From Massarina eburnea CBS 473.64 (lineage: Eukaryota > Ascomycota > Dothideomycetes > Pleosporales > Massarinaceae), in the NCBI GenBank assembly GCA_010093635.1, contig MU006793.1, forward strand, positions 90,078 through 154,077: DNA of 64,000 nt. The letters run 5' to 3'. A model generated the notes under the pieces. It saw only the letters and a program-made list of their open reading frames with translations, was not told the origin of the DNA and did not search any database. The position numbers were made by a program, and so were the translations under genes. Shown here one piece after another: positions 47,906 to 58,861 of the stretch (position 1 is its first letter; each line of letters opens with the position of its first letter).

Positions 47906-48520
47906 ATGTCAACTGTTCAATACCAGACACTGAACAACCTCATACACAACCCTCCCGGAGGTCAGATACTCCCTCAAGTATCTTACCTCATGCGAGAGCG
48001 GAGGGAATTACTTCTCTCCCTCCTTAGTATTCAAAAAACCACCCGCAGCAAATACAGTAGACGGCTCGCAGCGCCTAAAGAGGTAGTCCGTCAAGCCAAT
48101 ACAAGCGACGAGACCTTACGCGCCCACGCTTCACGAGTGGTTCCGATCTATGACGGCCTGATCTTACTGAACGAAGCCCATCTTTACGCCATGGATCAGA
48201 ACTACAGGGCATTTTATCAGCATATGGTTGATGGAGTTCGATATCTCAGCACACCGATGCATCTCAGGGATCCGGATGAAGAAGACCATGCGAAGGAAGC
48301 AAAGAAGTGTTTGGATGAGTTAGAGTACGCACAGAAGGACTGGTCTGAGTTGATGATCAACCAATTGGACGTCTTGGAAGAGGGAATGGGTAACACGTGG
48401 AAGCTTACGACGGAGCTGTTTTATCCGGGGATCTTGGGAGTTAAAGGGGAAGTCGACAGCTTGGTGGTCACTTTGAATGTGTCTCCTTCAAGACTTAGGG
48501 ATTTGATTCCCATTAATTAG
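47906..48520 (+). CDS. Hypothetical helical protein (orphan)
   Basis: Intronless frame of 204 codons starting in a good context (CCAAAATGTC). Family not recognised. The sequence is helix-rich with several Met and Tyr, includes YLMRERRELLLSLLSIQKT and a charged segment PDEEDHAKEAKKCLDELEYA; no signal peptide or membrane span. TATTTAAA lies 60-70 bases upstream. It could be a small intracellular helical-bundle protein. Similarity to the upstream orphan is limited to general composition. Confidence 0.68.
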   Translation: MSTVQYQTLNNLIHNPPGGQILPQVSYLMRERRELLLSLLSIQKTTRSKYSRRLAAPKEVVRQANTSDETLRAHASRVVPIYDGLILLNEAHLYAMDQNYRAFYQHMVDGVRYLSTPMHLRDPDEEDHAKEAKKCLDELEYAQKDWSELMINQLDVLEEGMGNTWKLTTELFYPGILGVKGEVDSLVVTLNVSPSRLRDLIPIN

Positions 48521-49168
48521 GATATTGCAGGAATAGGCGAGTGGATATGGCGAGGCCTGAACCGGTCATAGGTGACTGGATACACTTTCCTCGGCCTTTC
48601 CAGCTTCAACCACATCTTGCCTCGGAACTAAGCGTGGGCAATGCATATTTGGTGGCGGAGACTGTTCATATCATACTTTAATTAGCGCTACGGCACGGTG
48701 GATTAGAAGTAATGTATTAGGCAGGCCACGGCAATACACGCTCGAAGATTACTTGCGCACGATCCAGATAAAGTTCCTGCATGAAGATCAGGATTCTTGT
48801 CCAATAATGTTAAAACTACCGAAAATTCTCTGCTTACCCTAAAAGGGCATTTTTTTACTTTTGTATATTCCTTTCGTCTTGATATGCGTTGAGTTTACTT
48901 GCTATGGATTTCTTTGAGCGGCCTATCTACATAGATCTGGAGTACTGGCAATGCAGACGTGTAGCTTAGAAGACCAATGCAAACTCTCAGCGACGTTACT
49001 TCCCGTCTCACTCATACGGAAGGTCCGTAATAATGTGGGGTACAATGAATTATAATCAGGCACCCGAATTCCCAAGGCTCCAGCCGACTACGTTGTAACT
49101 GTAGCCTCTTCCACGCATATATAGTACCTACATTTTATCTTCAGCACTAGATACGAGACATCTTGAAT
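48521..49168. other. Intergenic with TATA element before the Arf-like gene
   Basis: No gene recognised. TATATA at 49118-49123 lies about 50 bases before the ATG at 49169 and is a likely core promoter element. Confidence 0.55.
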
Positions 49169-49921
49169 ATGGCTTCTTCCCAATCTACAGAACGGGGGGA
49201 TTGGCTTCAGTCATCCGTACACGCAGTCCTAGGACCCGCCATCAAACCCAAACCGAGCTGCATCTTCTCTAGAATCCCCAATCCTTTTGCCCGTTCCACA
49301 ATCTCCACGCCTTTTTCCAAACTCTTCGACGGATTGGTCGACAGAAAAATCGTGCTGGCTGGCTTGGATGGTGGCGGTCAAGGTGCCATTCTGCGCCAAC
49401 ATGCATCACTGGATCCCAACCACGAGGGAAAGGATATCGAAACAAGAAAACCGATGGTTGGCTCGTGGGTTGAACGAGTATCCTACGAGACGGGTATTAT
49501 GTTCCTCGCGATGGACGTGGGATGCTGTGCGCCAGAGTGGATCCTCCGAGTTGAGCTTGCGATTGCCGCCAAGGGGGACGCGATTGTATGGGTCATTAAC
49601 GCCGTGGATGGCGAGCGCCTTAAGGAGTCTAAATATGAATTCGATCGTGTTATACGTGGGAGGGGCGGTATCGAAGTTGTGGAGCAGACGCGACCAGTTA
49701 TGATATTGTTGAACAGCTGCAAGACTCCCAATTGCCTTACCATTGGCGATGCCAGGGAAGTTTATGGGGATACTAGCGGGGACTTGGTGAGAGCATTCAG
49801 TTGTTTTGAGGAACTACCCAGCTAACATGGACAGCCGATTTTTGAAACGGACGCGTTGACGGGCAAATACATTCACGAAGCTTTCCGATGGCTCACCGAG
49901 AATCTCAGGCATGGGAAGTAG
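49169..49921 (+). CDS. Degenerate Arf-like small GTPase (pseudo-GTPase)
   Basis: Exons 49169-49786 and 49835-49921 give 234 residues. The domain from about residue 58 to the end follows the Arf order: KIVLAGLDGGGQGAILRQ in place of the P-loop, MDVGCC at 115-120 in place of WDVGGQ, AIVWVINAVDGERLKESKYE matching the Arf strand-5/helix segment, NSCK at 182-185 in place of NKQD, and the final EAFRWLTENLRHGK helix. The P-loop Lys and Thr, the catalytic Gln and the guanine-specificity NKxD are all changed, so ordinary GTP binding is unlikely. The N-terminus lacks the myristoylated Gly2 of Arfs and has about 55 extra residues. A regulatory or scaffold role, or loss of function, is possible. Confidence 0.78.
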
Positions 49922-50290
49922 GGTCAGGCGAATGAAAAAGGGGCGGAGGCATATGTCGAAGAGAAGCATGCATGAAGGAGTGGCTCCATCACGTGACCAC
50001 CCTAGGTACTCGGATGTTTGCACAGGTGGTAACTACCTGGATGATCTGACTTGTAGATGCAGAAACAAGTACTGTCGGAATGAGTATTGATCAGTTGGGT
50101 GGTGTACGAAGAAATACAAAGTAAAGTTCCGTATTAGATCCGAGGCTGCTCAACCGCGCTAGTGAACAATGGGCTAGCCACGAACGGCCTAGCGACAAAG
50201 ACACCTGGCTTCCTGCAACGACGTCAGCATCGCAGTAATATCGCGACGTACCGCGCATAAACTTTTTTACCGCCTGCGCAACCCTCCAAA
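49922..50290. other. Intergenic, no gene seen
   Basis: Short spacer containing the presumed promoter of the J-domain gene. Nothing else recognised. Confidence 0.55.
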
Positions 50291-51461
50291 ATGGGCCAAC
50301 TCACCTTCTCCTGGGACACAATCGGGCCCTTTTTTGTGTGGCAGTTCCTCATCCCTCTCGTACATCCCCCCAGCCCCCCCTCCCCAACTACCCAACACCA
50401 GGCACTAACTCCGGCAGGCTGCAGGATGGCTCCAAACCCTCTGCTACTCGATCTTCATCCGCGCCGGCGATCCCAAGCCCATACCCGGCACCCTCAAGTT
50501 TGTGCGCCACCGCCGGCAGATTTTGATCCTGTTCTACGCCGCTTACTTCGCCTTCACCATCTACGAAGTCGACTTCAACCTGCAGCGGTCAAGCAACGCG
50601 TACAATGACCTCGGCCTGCCTATCGATGTCGACGAGAATGTACTGCAGAAGCGCTTCCGCAAGCTCACGGTCTTGTTCCACCCGGACAAGGTTAAGGGTA
50701 ACGAGATGGATAAGGAGAGGGCGAGCGCCTTCTACGTGCACTTGAAGGAGATGAAGGATGTTGTGTTGGATCCCGCGCGGCGCTTTGCTTATGATCGCTT
50801 CGGTCCCGATGTTTTTCGCCAGTGTGCGAAGTGTGTTACGGTGAAGGAGTATGTGGACAATTCGCTGCTTACAGCCGTGGGGACGTATGGTGTACTGCTT
50901 GTCTTCCTGTTCGGGGCCAATGCCCTCGGCTTCCTGAAGGACGGCGCATACTGGCGATACGTGGCCATTCTTGCCGTCGCCCTCCTCGATGTGCGCACTG
51001 CAATGCGCCCGGACCACCCGTCCTTCCTCACCAAATGGCTGAACCCGCTGGTCACGTCTTGGGGCATACGTCCGGCCTATTTGCCCTTTCAAATTACCAT
51101 CATCGCAAAGAAAGCTTCCATATCCGCTGCGCAGTTCCTCGGCCTGTTGATACCACTGTATCGTGACAACCCCGAGAAGCCTGCCAAGCCGGCCGAGGAC
51201 TCGGATACCGAGCGTCACCAGCAAATCGACCGTCTTGAGGCTCTCATCAGGAACTCCAACCAAGATGTGTCTCGTTTATTGGATCTGGAGTCTACGCCTT
51301 TTAAGGAGAACGAGCAGGCGAAAAGCGAGTTGAAAGAAGCGATGAAGAAGTACATGGTGCAAAATGTAGTGCATCAGGAGAGGGAGGTGCGGAACGCGAT
51401 TGGGCAGAGTATGGAGAAGCGCCGCGCGGGTGCGCCGCATGGAGCGCTGGGGACGAAATGA
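50291..51461 (+). CDS. Membrane-anchored J-domain (DnaJ) co-chaperone
   Basis: Exons 50291-50359 and 50418-51461 give 370 residues. Hydrophobic segments lie near residues 8-23, 57-73, 178-196 and 201-215, with the J domain between the second and third (about 84-150) and its HPD motif at 111-113 (LFHPDKVKG). The tail is charged and helical. The layout resembles fungal ER membrane J proteins that recruit Hsp70 to translocation or quality control; ER location is inferred. The 58-bp intron begins GTACAT and the next exon starts AAGWLQTLCYSIF, restoring the membrane segment. It is the one clearly conserved gene inside a stretch of orphans. Confidence 0.9.
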
Positions 51462-51630
51462 ACTTTTTCCTAGTTTAATAATCATCACGTTATATCAACC
51501 ACATGAACAACAGTGCCTTTGATTGTTTTTTGAGGGTTTCTAATTAGATACAGGACAAGAGCGAAAAACCTTCGTACACACAAAACTAAATCCCACGACG
51601 TATCTCCCGTAAAGCTGACTCAAAAGAGCT

Positions 51631-52533
51631 TCAGCTAAGAACACGAAGACTGATCATCCGCGAACACGAAGACGGATCAACCTCGAGAATGGTGCGAAAG
51701 ACGGTATCTCCATCCTCCATTTGCATCCCCAAGCACAACGGGAAGTAGCAGCAGTCACGATACCACGTAGGAACCTGCACCCACAGAGTGGTTATCCGCC
51801 ATTGCAATTCCTCACCGTCGGGTGACAGCGAGGTAGCCGCGTACCACACAGGATCCTGCTCTTCACCGTCAGGAGCTCGTGAGTGCACCGGGTACCACAG
51901 AAGAACCTTCTCTTCACTGTCAAGAGCTAGTGAGGGCGCCTGGTACCACACAAGAGTCCGCTCTTTACCGTCAGCAGATTGTGTGGCAGTCGGGTACCAC
52001 ACAAGAGCCTGTTCTTCACTGACAGAAGATAGTGAGGCCGCCGAGTACCGAACAGGAGCCTGCTCTCCACTGTTGGGAGCCAGCGAGGGAGCCGGGGTGG
52101 TCTTATAAACAGCCACTCTGGCTGTCGTCCAGTCTTCTCTCTCCTCGTTAGGCAGCGACTTCTTCATTTCAACCATCTCATATGCCATGAGGCCTTCAAG
52201 ATGCTCTTTCTCCATGCGGCGCTGCTCCCTTTCGGTATCGTGCTGCAGCTGGTAGATCTGCGATTCCAACGCTTTCAAGGATTCTGAGCTAACCTCGGAC
52301 GAGCCGGTAGTGAGCTCCGGAAGCGAGGTATCAGACTGGGAAGAACTGCTGTCGAGCCCGTGAGGAAAGCTCTGGTTGCGCACCCAGTCTGCAGTGTCGA
52401 CAAGGCGGGCCATGGGAGTGAGGGGGGCCATGTTTCGGATGCTGTGTACAGCCATATTCTGTGCCTGTAGAGTAGTCAGTGGTCTGCTATTGAGGAGGGA
52501 ATGAGTCTGCTCTACCGTTATGTTGTGATACAT
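51631..52533 (-). CDS. Orphan protein with tandem 17-residue WY repeats
   Basis: Frame of 300 residues from the ATG at 52533; upstream extension uses only a non-ATG codon. No known family. The N-terminal half has a Ser-rich linker and a helical charged segment (EREQRRMEKEHLEGLMAYEM). The C-terminal half has at least five tandem 17-residue units of the form S-L-x-x-D-x-E-E-x-x-L-V-W-Y-P-x-x, encoded by a 51-bp DNA repeat. The end is Cys/Trp-containing (TWYRDCCYFPLCLG). No signal peptide. Function unknown; repeated WY segments suggest a binding surface or a structural element. Confidence 0.68.
   Translation of the reverse strand: MYHNITVEQTHSLLNSRPLTTLQAQNMAVHSIRNMAPLTPMARLVDTADWVRNQSFPHGLDSSSSQSDTSLPELTTGSSEVSSESLKALESQIYQLQHDTEREQRRMEKEHLEGLMAYEMVEMKKSLPNEEREDWTTARVAVYKTTPAPSLAPNSGEQAPVRYSAASLSSVSEEQALVWYPTATQSADGKERTLVWYQAPSLALDSEEKVLLWYPVHSRAPDGEEQDPVWYAATSLSPDGEELQWRITTLWVQVPTWYRDCCYFPLCLGMQMEDGDTVFRTILEVDPSSCSRMISLRVLS
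51800..52096 (-). repeat. 51-bp coding minisatellite, about six units
   Basis: On the plus strand a TACCACA/TACCGAA anchor recurs at 51842, 51893, 51944, 51995 and 52046, exactly 51 bases apart, with a further degenerate unit on each side. The period is a whole number of codons, so the array encodes 17-residue protein repeats. Confidence 0.93.
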
Positions 52534-53133
52534 TGTATCAACGTGTGATTGAAGAGACTTTTGGTGTTGCTTTCCTGAAGGCGTAGGCTTGGTTTTTGTG
52601 AGACAGTGGGTTTTGTTCAGCAAGTAATTTTTATGAGCGGAAGAAGGATAGGATAGACGGTGAGAGAAGGGGTACTGGGCTTTTTAAACGCCTCTGTAAA
52701 ATTCATCCCCATTCCATGGTTGAGGGAAGCGGGATTCTCGTATGGGAATTTTTTTTTGAAGTTATTGGGCGGTAGAGAAATGTATTTTTCAAAGACGCAA
52801 TAATTGAGGATCCGGGACCATGGATAACGAAGGATAATTTCGTCCTCGGAAGCATAAATAATGAAGGGAACAAATCTTCTTTGATTCCATGGCAACTCTA
52901 AATTTCTAGTTCACAAATATTCACGTATGTACCTAGAATTAGAACAGGTTCCATTGCTCGAATATCTGTAGAGGTCAGCGACTTGGATAAAATCTATGTA
53001 CTAAAACAGAAAACCACCATAATTACAACACGCCCTCTATAAAGCCAGAAACCTTTGCGACTTATAATGTGAATTGTAAGCGTATTGCAAACCGTGCATT
53101 GAAAATATTGCAATTGCGCATGTCTAATCCCTC
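52534..53133. other. Intergenic, AT-rich
   Basis: Upstream of the repeat-protein gene and downstream of the FMO gene. AT-rich, with no recognised gene. Confidence 0.55.
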
Positions 53134-54784
53134 TCAAGCTGCATCATCCGAAATCATTATTTCTGTTCGCACATGGATAGTTGAGTCATCTTTCGACAGC
53201 GCAAGAGGTGTGCTTGGCTCTTTCTCCACCTGCTGCTCCTGCTTCCATGTCTCGAAATCGAATCCCAGGTCTCGTAAGCAGCGAACGTTGCGTCTCTCTT
53301 CGCCTAGATTGAGTGCAGCTTGTTTGATCATGGGGAAACGCTGTCTCGTCCATCGCGCTTCTTCGTCCCAAAAGGGTGGAATCTTGCCATGTCCTCGATT
53401 CACCAGCCCTCTTGATTCAATAACTTCCGCACTCATGCTAATCTCGTGTAGCATGTTGATATAAGCGGCATCTTGAGGGAATTGGAGGTTGTGATAGAAC
53501 TTGCCGTCGCCCTTCTCTGCGACAACACCATCTTCCCATGCTTGCATATCCGCAAACGTTGGCAATGTGAGACGTCCCGAAAAGACACGAGCAATATACG
53601 CGGATTGCGCTTCAGCAACTGGAAAGGGAATGATGCGTTGAGGTAGCGTCAGGAAAGTGATTGTGGGTTGAGGGAAATAAAATATTTGCTGGTACGTGTA
53701 CTTCGTTCGCTCGCCAGTCGTAATGGCCGGAGGATTGAGACCCTTGAGGAATGGAAACGAATATTGGTAGCCTGTGCAGAAGATGATACTGTCAATATCG
53801 GACTCGATATGGCCATCGACAAAGCGCACCGTCCTGTTTTCGTGTATGAATTCGGAAATTTCTGGACGATACGTGATTGAGTCTGTTTCCATATGGATAG
53901 CAGCAGGCTTCTCCTTCTCCGAGATTATCACATGGGCAGCCACGGCGCTGATTTGGCTCGATATGTCGATTCCCGAAGCTGAGTGGCCGATGACTATGAC
54001 TCTCTGAGAAGCGTTAGGCGGTCTCTACTTGAAACGCGAGCACTTCAACTCACTTTGTTTGCAAATTCCTCAGGCTTCCGATAGTACTTTGAGTGCGAGA
54101 TCACATTTGGATGGTTATCGTTGAATTCGGATATACCTGGGATGTGTGGAATGAAAGGATCTGAATAATGTCCACTGGCACATACGATCGCATCGAAGAT
54201 TTCTGTTGATCTTATCGAAGTGGCTAAGTCGATGTATGTGACTTTCCATCGCGTAACCTTTTCGCCTTCTTCCTGTATCGGTTGGACCTCAATGATCTGA
54301 GTTCCTAGCTTCAAGAATTCTTTAATTTCCGAGGCGTATTCTTCAAGATACTGCTTGACGACTGCGAAGGGTGGAAACAAGGGACAGTCCTGTGGGAATT
54401 TTTTGTCACTATAGTTCATCAATGTGTGTGGTATGTTCGTCTCGAGGGAGTCGTAGATCGGAGAAGTGAAGACACGCTTCTCTTCACCAGTGGCTGATAT
54501 CGTCGTTGACGGCCGTTCAACAACGCCTGCTGGCTTCGTCCTTGGTATCGTGAAATCTGGCTGATTTGATTCCGACACAGCACCGGTATAGTTCCACACG
54601 CCGCCCACTTCGTCGCGTTGGTCAAATGCTACGATTCTGTCGAAGTAGTTCTCGGCCTTGAGATACCTGGGTGGCGAGTCAGGGACTTCCGTGAAGAATC
54701 TTGGATATCTTACTTTATCGCTGCTAGTCCAGCCGGGCCTGCGCCTATCACGGCTACATTTTTCACGTGCAGGATAGGCTCCAT
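53134..54784 (-). CDS. Flavin-containing monooxygenase (FMO-like)
   Basis: Exons 54714-54784, 54054-54666 and 53134-54003 give 517 residues. The FAD motif VAVIGAGPAGLAA is at residues 10-22, followed by DEVGGVWNYTG; CASGHYSDPFIPHIPG precedes the NADP motif VIVIGHSASGID, and FCTGYQYSFPFL matches the late ATG-like motif. FMOs oxygenate nucleophilic N or S atoms using NADPH and O2; related fungal enzymes act in xenobiotic or secondary metabolism. No membrane anchor is seen. It is divergently placed to the MFS permease, and a dipeptidase follows, so a shared substrate pathway is possible but not shown. Confidence 0.92.
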
Positions 54785-55708
54785 GTTTGACGTTCAGAAT
54801 GCTAGAAAGAAGAGCACATCAATTTGAGCGACGAAAAAAGAAATTTCCCGACGACTGGCCCGATTGGAGAGCTAGGCGTCACGCAATCGGAGTACTATCT
54901 TGGTGATGTAGATTGAATGGGGTCTAATACTCAGCTATCCGTCCATTTTGAAGTCTCCAAGTTGTTCGTAAAGAGCTATCCCATCAATTGGTACCTCTCA
55001 AAACCAAGAACGCTTTTGAGTGATAGATCGCCTCCCACCCTTGATCCAAATTCAACGTTATGATGTTCATGTTCCTGCACGTGATAGCTAAGCAAGACAG
55101 ATTAGTAATAGCGCTATGCACGTGCACTACTAAGATTGCTCACCAGACCTTACACGTATGATCGAATTACGGTTTATCTACATGAAAACAGATGTAGTGC
55201 TTTTACTATACATACGATTTCTCGCATGGTGTTGACCTCCTACAGATGACTAGAACCCCTATAGACCGATGGATGTGCATATAAGGTACAGATCGTACAT
55301 TAATCTACCAAAGACATTTCACTGATCTTCAATCACTCAAGATCCTTCTAACCAAGGCCCTCTCTCAATCTCGAGGCAGCACCGGCCTTGGAGATCCCAA
55401 GCATGATCCCCAATTCCCACTTAGACTTTTCGCAATATATAGTTATAGTTTACGAAAGCGCGCTTGCCGCCGGGCCATGTCCATGCGTCGTCTATCTCCG
55501 AAGACCATGCAATCCATCACGGTCGGAAGCGCTTGTCAAACGGTTATCACTGCATTCATAGCTCGGATTGCGTGCTTTGAGAAATCCCATTAACGTTATT
55601 ACGTGAGTATTTGCGAGAAATGAATTAGAACAAGATTTGTCCGTTTATTTTCATCCTGTCATATCGGACGTAAGGCATTCGCAGACCAAGAAGCGTTGCG
55701 ACGGTACC
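54785..55708. other. Divergent intergenic region, AT-rich
   Basis: Promoter region between the FMO gene (-) and the broken permease (+). No gene recognised. The frame upstream of 55709 uses only a TTG start and is not called. Confidence 0.55.
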
Positions 55709-57315
55709 ATGTCGAATACCAAGGGTGTTGATAAGATCGATGCTACTGTTGCCGACCGCGAAGTAAAGTTGCCGCTGAGTAAGCGTATTCTTGCTGTCAT
55801 CTGGGATTCTTTGGATAAGACGCCTGAGGAGAGGGCATTCATTGCGAAGATCGATTGTAAGTCAAGTGGGACTGCTGGAGGTTATTCTGGCTCACTCTCC
55901 AGTTTGGATTTTAACGTACGTTTGCATTGCCTACTTCGTCAAGTATCTAGACCAGACAAACGTAAGTTAATCTACTGATCCATGCTATACAAGAGAACTT
56001 ATAAATATCTTCTAGATCAGTAATGCCTACGTCTCAGGCATGAAAGAAGATCTTGTTCTCACTGGAAACGATCTCAATTACCTAACCACGTACTGGAATA
56101 TTGGCTACATCCTTGGACAGATACCTTCTCAATTGATCATGCTCAGGATTCGACCTTCAATATGGCTGCCCACGCTTGAGCTCATTTGGGGCTTCTTAGT
56201 TATGGGCATGGCAGGAGCGAAAGATGCAAAGACCCTCTTTATTTTGAGGTTTTTCATCGGACTCTTAGAAGCATCGGCATACCCAGGTATAATGACCTTG
56301 CTGGGCAATTGATATACACCTCGCGAGTTGGGCAAGAGAGCTTGCATTTTCCAGGCTTCATCTTCCGCGGCGCAAATGTTCAGTGGCTATCTACAAGCTG
56401 GGCTGCTTCAAATGGATGGGAAACATGGAATTGCAGCATGGCAGTGGCTTTTCATTTTCGATGGTAATTCCTCGGACTCAATTAATGTGTGGGCAGAGCA
56501 CTGATAAAACAGCAGGCATCATTGGTGTACCCATTGCAGTCTATGGTTACTTCGCGATCCCCGACCAACCCACCAGCTCCAAAGCCCGCTGGCTCCCATC
56601 CGTGCAGAAACAAATGGCAATCGATCGCATGGAAGCTTGCCACAGACGGCCCGTCAAGCGTCTCACTCTACGCAAAGCCAAGGAAATTTTTACTTCTTGG
56701 CCGCTATACCTCTTCTGCGCAATATTCATCGCGCATGTTCTTGGTATCCGCATCTACAGTTATTTCAATCTTTGGCTGAAGTCAACGAAGAAGTGGAGTA
56801 CAGAGGAAGTCAACATCATCCCTACCGCTGGTTATGGTGTGCAGATATTCTTCACATTGTGTTATGCGTGGACTTCTGATGCCATCGGCTTAAGATGGCC
56901 CATCATCATTGCTGCCTGTATTCCTGCATTGACAGGATGTATTATTCTTTCCGTGTGGCCTGAGGACAATCTTCCTGCCATGATGACAGGCTGGATACTT
57001 ACATTCCTCGAAACTGGGGCAGGAGCACTCATAATTACATGGATCAATGAGATCTGCTCTGAGAGCGCGGAGCACAGGATTGTTATCATTGGGGTGGTCG
57101 AGGCGATTGCGTTCACATTCCAGGCTTGGGTGCCACTGTTCATTTACGACACGGGAAAGGCACCGAAGTTTCCGATCGGCTATCAGATGGCCGCCATGTT
57201 CTTTGCAATTGAGATTCTGCTCACAGTGGGCATTTGGGCTATCAACCAAAGGTGGCCCATCAAGTTTGAGAAGCAGAATGAGACGAGGGATGGGAGGCAA
57301 GAGAGACATAATTAA
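55709..57315 (+). pseudogene. Dal5-like MFS permease with in-frame TGA
   Basis: Exons 55709-55856, 55903-55961, 56016-56463 and 56516-57315 join cleanly and would code for 484 positions, but codon 168 is TGA (56310-56312). The frame continues perfectly on both sides, YPGIMTLLGN before and YTPRELGKRACIF after; the permease at 12.2-13.9 kb has Trp at this place (LLSTWYSRYDVGKR). Other family marks are YLDQTNISNAYVSGM and GIRIYSYFNLWLK. So one base turns a conserved TGG into a stop and cuts the protein after transmembrane segment 4. No other break is seen, implying a young loss, an assembly error or recoding. The intact ancestor would import a small organic anion or dipeptide. Confidence 0.85.
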
Positions 57316-57658
57316 TTGATCAGATACAAAATATCTATGAGACTTTGGACACTGTTCTATGTCGTGAATGTTATGCTGGCGAACTGCTTTGACAGCAGTT
57401 AATAATTCTTTCACCTGGATCTATGCGAAGCGGACATCTCCGAACTGTACGCAGATCAAATTCTCAAATGGGGCATGCAGCACGCAATCAATAGCGCGTT
57501 TTAGAAATGGGGGTTGAAGCGACGATACCCTTGTAGCTACCTCGGGAAGAGCATTAGAGACGGCTCGGAAATCGGAATGCTCGCTTCCACTACTTTTTAT
57601 TCTCTATTGTGATTATCCTACGAAAATACTCGATACTCCTCACTGCAGCCTTTTCGCC
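57316..57658. other. Intergenic before the dipeptidase gene
   Basis: Short spacer holding the dipeptidase promoter; no gene seen. Confidence 0.55.
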
Positions 57659-58717
57659 ATGGTATCTGAAGTAGAAGCCCGCGCTCTCTATGCCTCAACG
57701 CTCCACTTCGACGGCCTTAACATCTGTAACTTCTCACGAGACATCTTCGAAGCGTGGCACGCTGGCGGCATCGATGGCGTGAGTTGCACTTGTGGCCTTT
57801 GGGAAGGGTTCCGCGCCTCCATCGCAAACGTAGTTCAATGGAAGAAATGGTTTGAAGAACATTCCGACTTGATTACTCAAGCGCACAGCGTCTCTGACAT
57901 CCGGAGAGCCAAGAAGAATAGGAAGACGGCAGTGTTGCTGAGTTGGCAGAACACATCGGGAATTGAAGATCAGCTGGATTACCTAAGAGTCTTTCGAGAT
58001 TTGGGTGTGCGAAAGATGCAGTTGACGTACAATACGCAAAACTACTCGGGCGCCGGATATACAGAAGCGAACGATGGTGGGTTAACAGGATTTGGAAGGG
58101 AGGTTGTCCAGGAAATGGCGAATCTGGGAATTGTGTGTGATCTAAGTCATGTCGGGCCTAAAACTACACGAGATGTCATCGAGTTTGCTCCGGAGGGGAA
58201 GCCACCTTGTTTCTCGCACGTCCTCCCTGGAGGCATGAAGGACCATCTGCGCAACAAGACAGATGAGCTTATCAAGCTGCTTGGCTCGAAAGGCGGTTTC
58301 ATCGGTCTCAGCCAGTTCGGACCGCATATGAAGAAGGGGAACGACAGCACCATTGACGATTATGTTGAAGCATTGGAATATGTTATTGGGCTGGTTGGGG
58401 AAGATTTGGTGGGTATTGGAAGCGATAGTAGCGAGGGACACGGCCGCCCGAGCGAGTTCATGGCATGGTGCAATAAAGACAAGGGTTATGCTAGACAGCT
58501 AACACCTTGGGGAAGTCAGAAGGTTGTGAAGCCACTGGGAAACCTGGAGGATAGGTCGGAATTAGCCGTTGCGATGGCGAGGAGAGGATGGAGCGCCGAC
58601 AGAATGGAGAAGGTTCTAGGTCAGTGAAGTCTTGGTGCGGTGTGATAAATTTCCGGAGCTGACTGTGAGCTAGGCGAGAATTGGCTCAGGTATCTTGAGA
58701 AGGTTTTCGGACATTAA
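57659..58717 (+). CDS. Membrane dipeptidase family (peptidase M19)
   Basis: Exons 57659-58619 and 58674-58717 give 334 residues; the 54-bp intron at 58620-58673 leads to a short last exon ENWLRYLEKVFGH, a usual M19 ending. Zinc-site marks are HFDG near the N-terminus, a Glu in SGIEDQLDYLRV, CDLSHVG, the FSHVLPGG segment and GIGSDSSEG. M19 enzymes hydrolyse dipeptides, some with D-residues, and relatives process glutathione-derived thio intermediates in fungal toxin pathways. No signal peptide or anchor, so it is probably cytosolic. It lies head-to-tail 343 bases after the broken permease. Confidence 0.92.
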
Positions 58718-58861
58718 AGTGAGTGGCCGTTATATTGAAAAGTCCACAACACACATCAATGGTAATAAACGGAGACATGGCTTTAATGAGAAAAGAAGGA
58801 AGAGTGTAATGAAACATTAAATGTAAGAAATGGCCAAGCCGACTGACCCCAAGAAAACATG

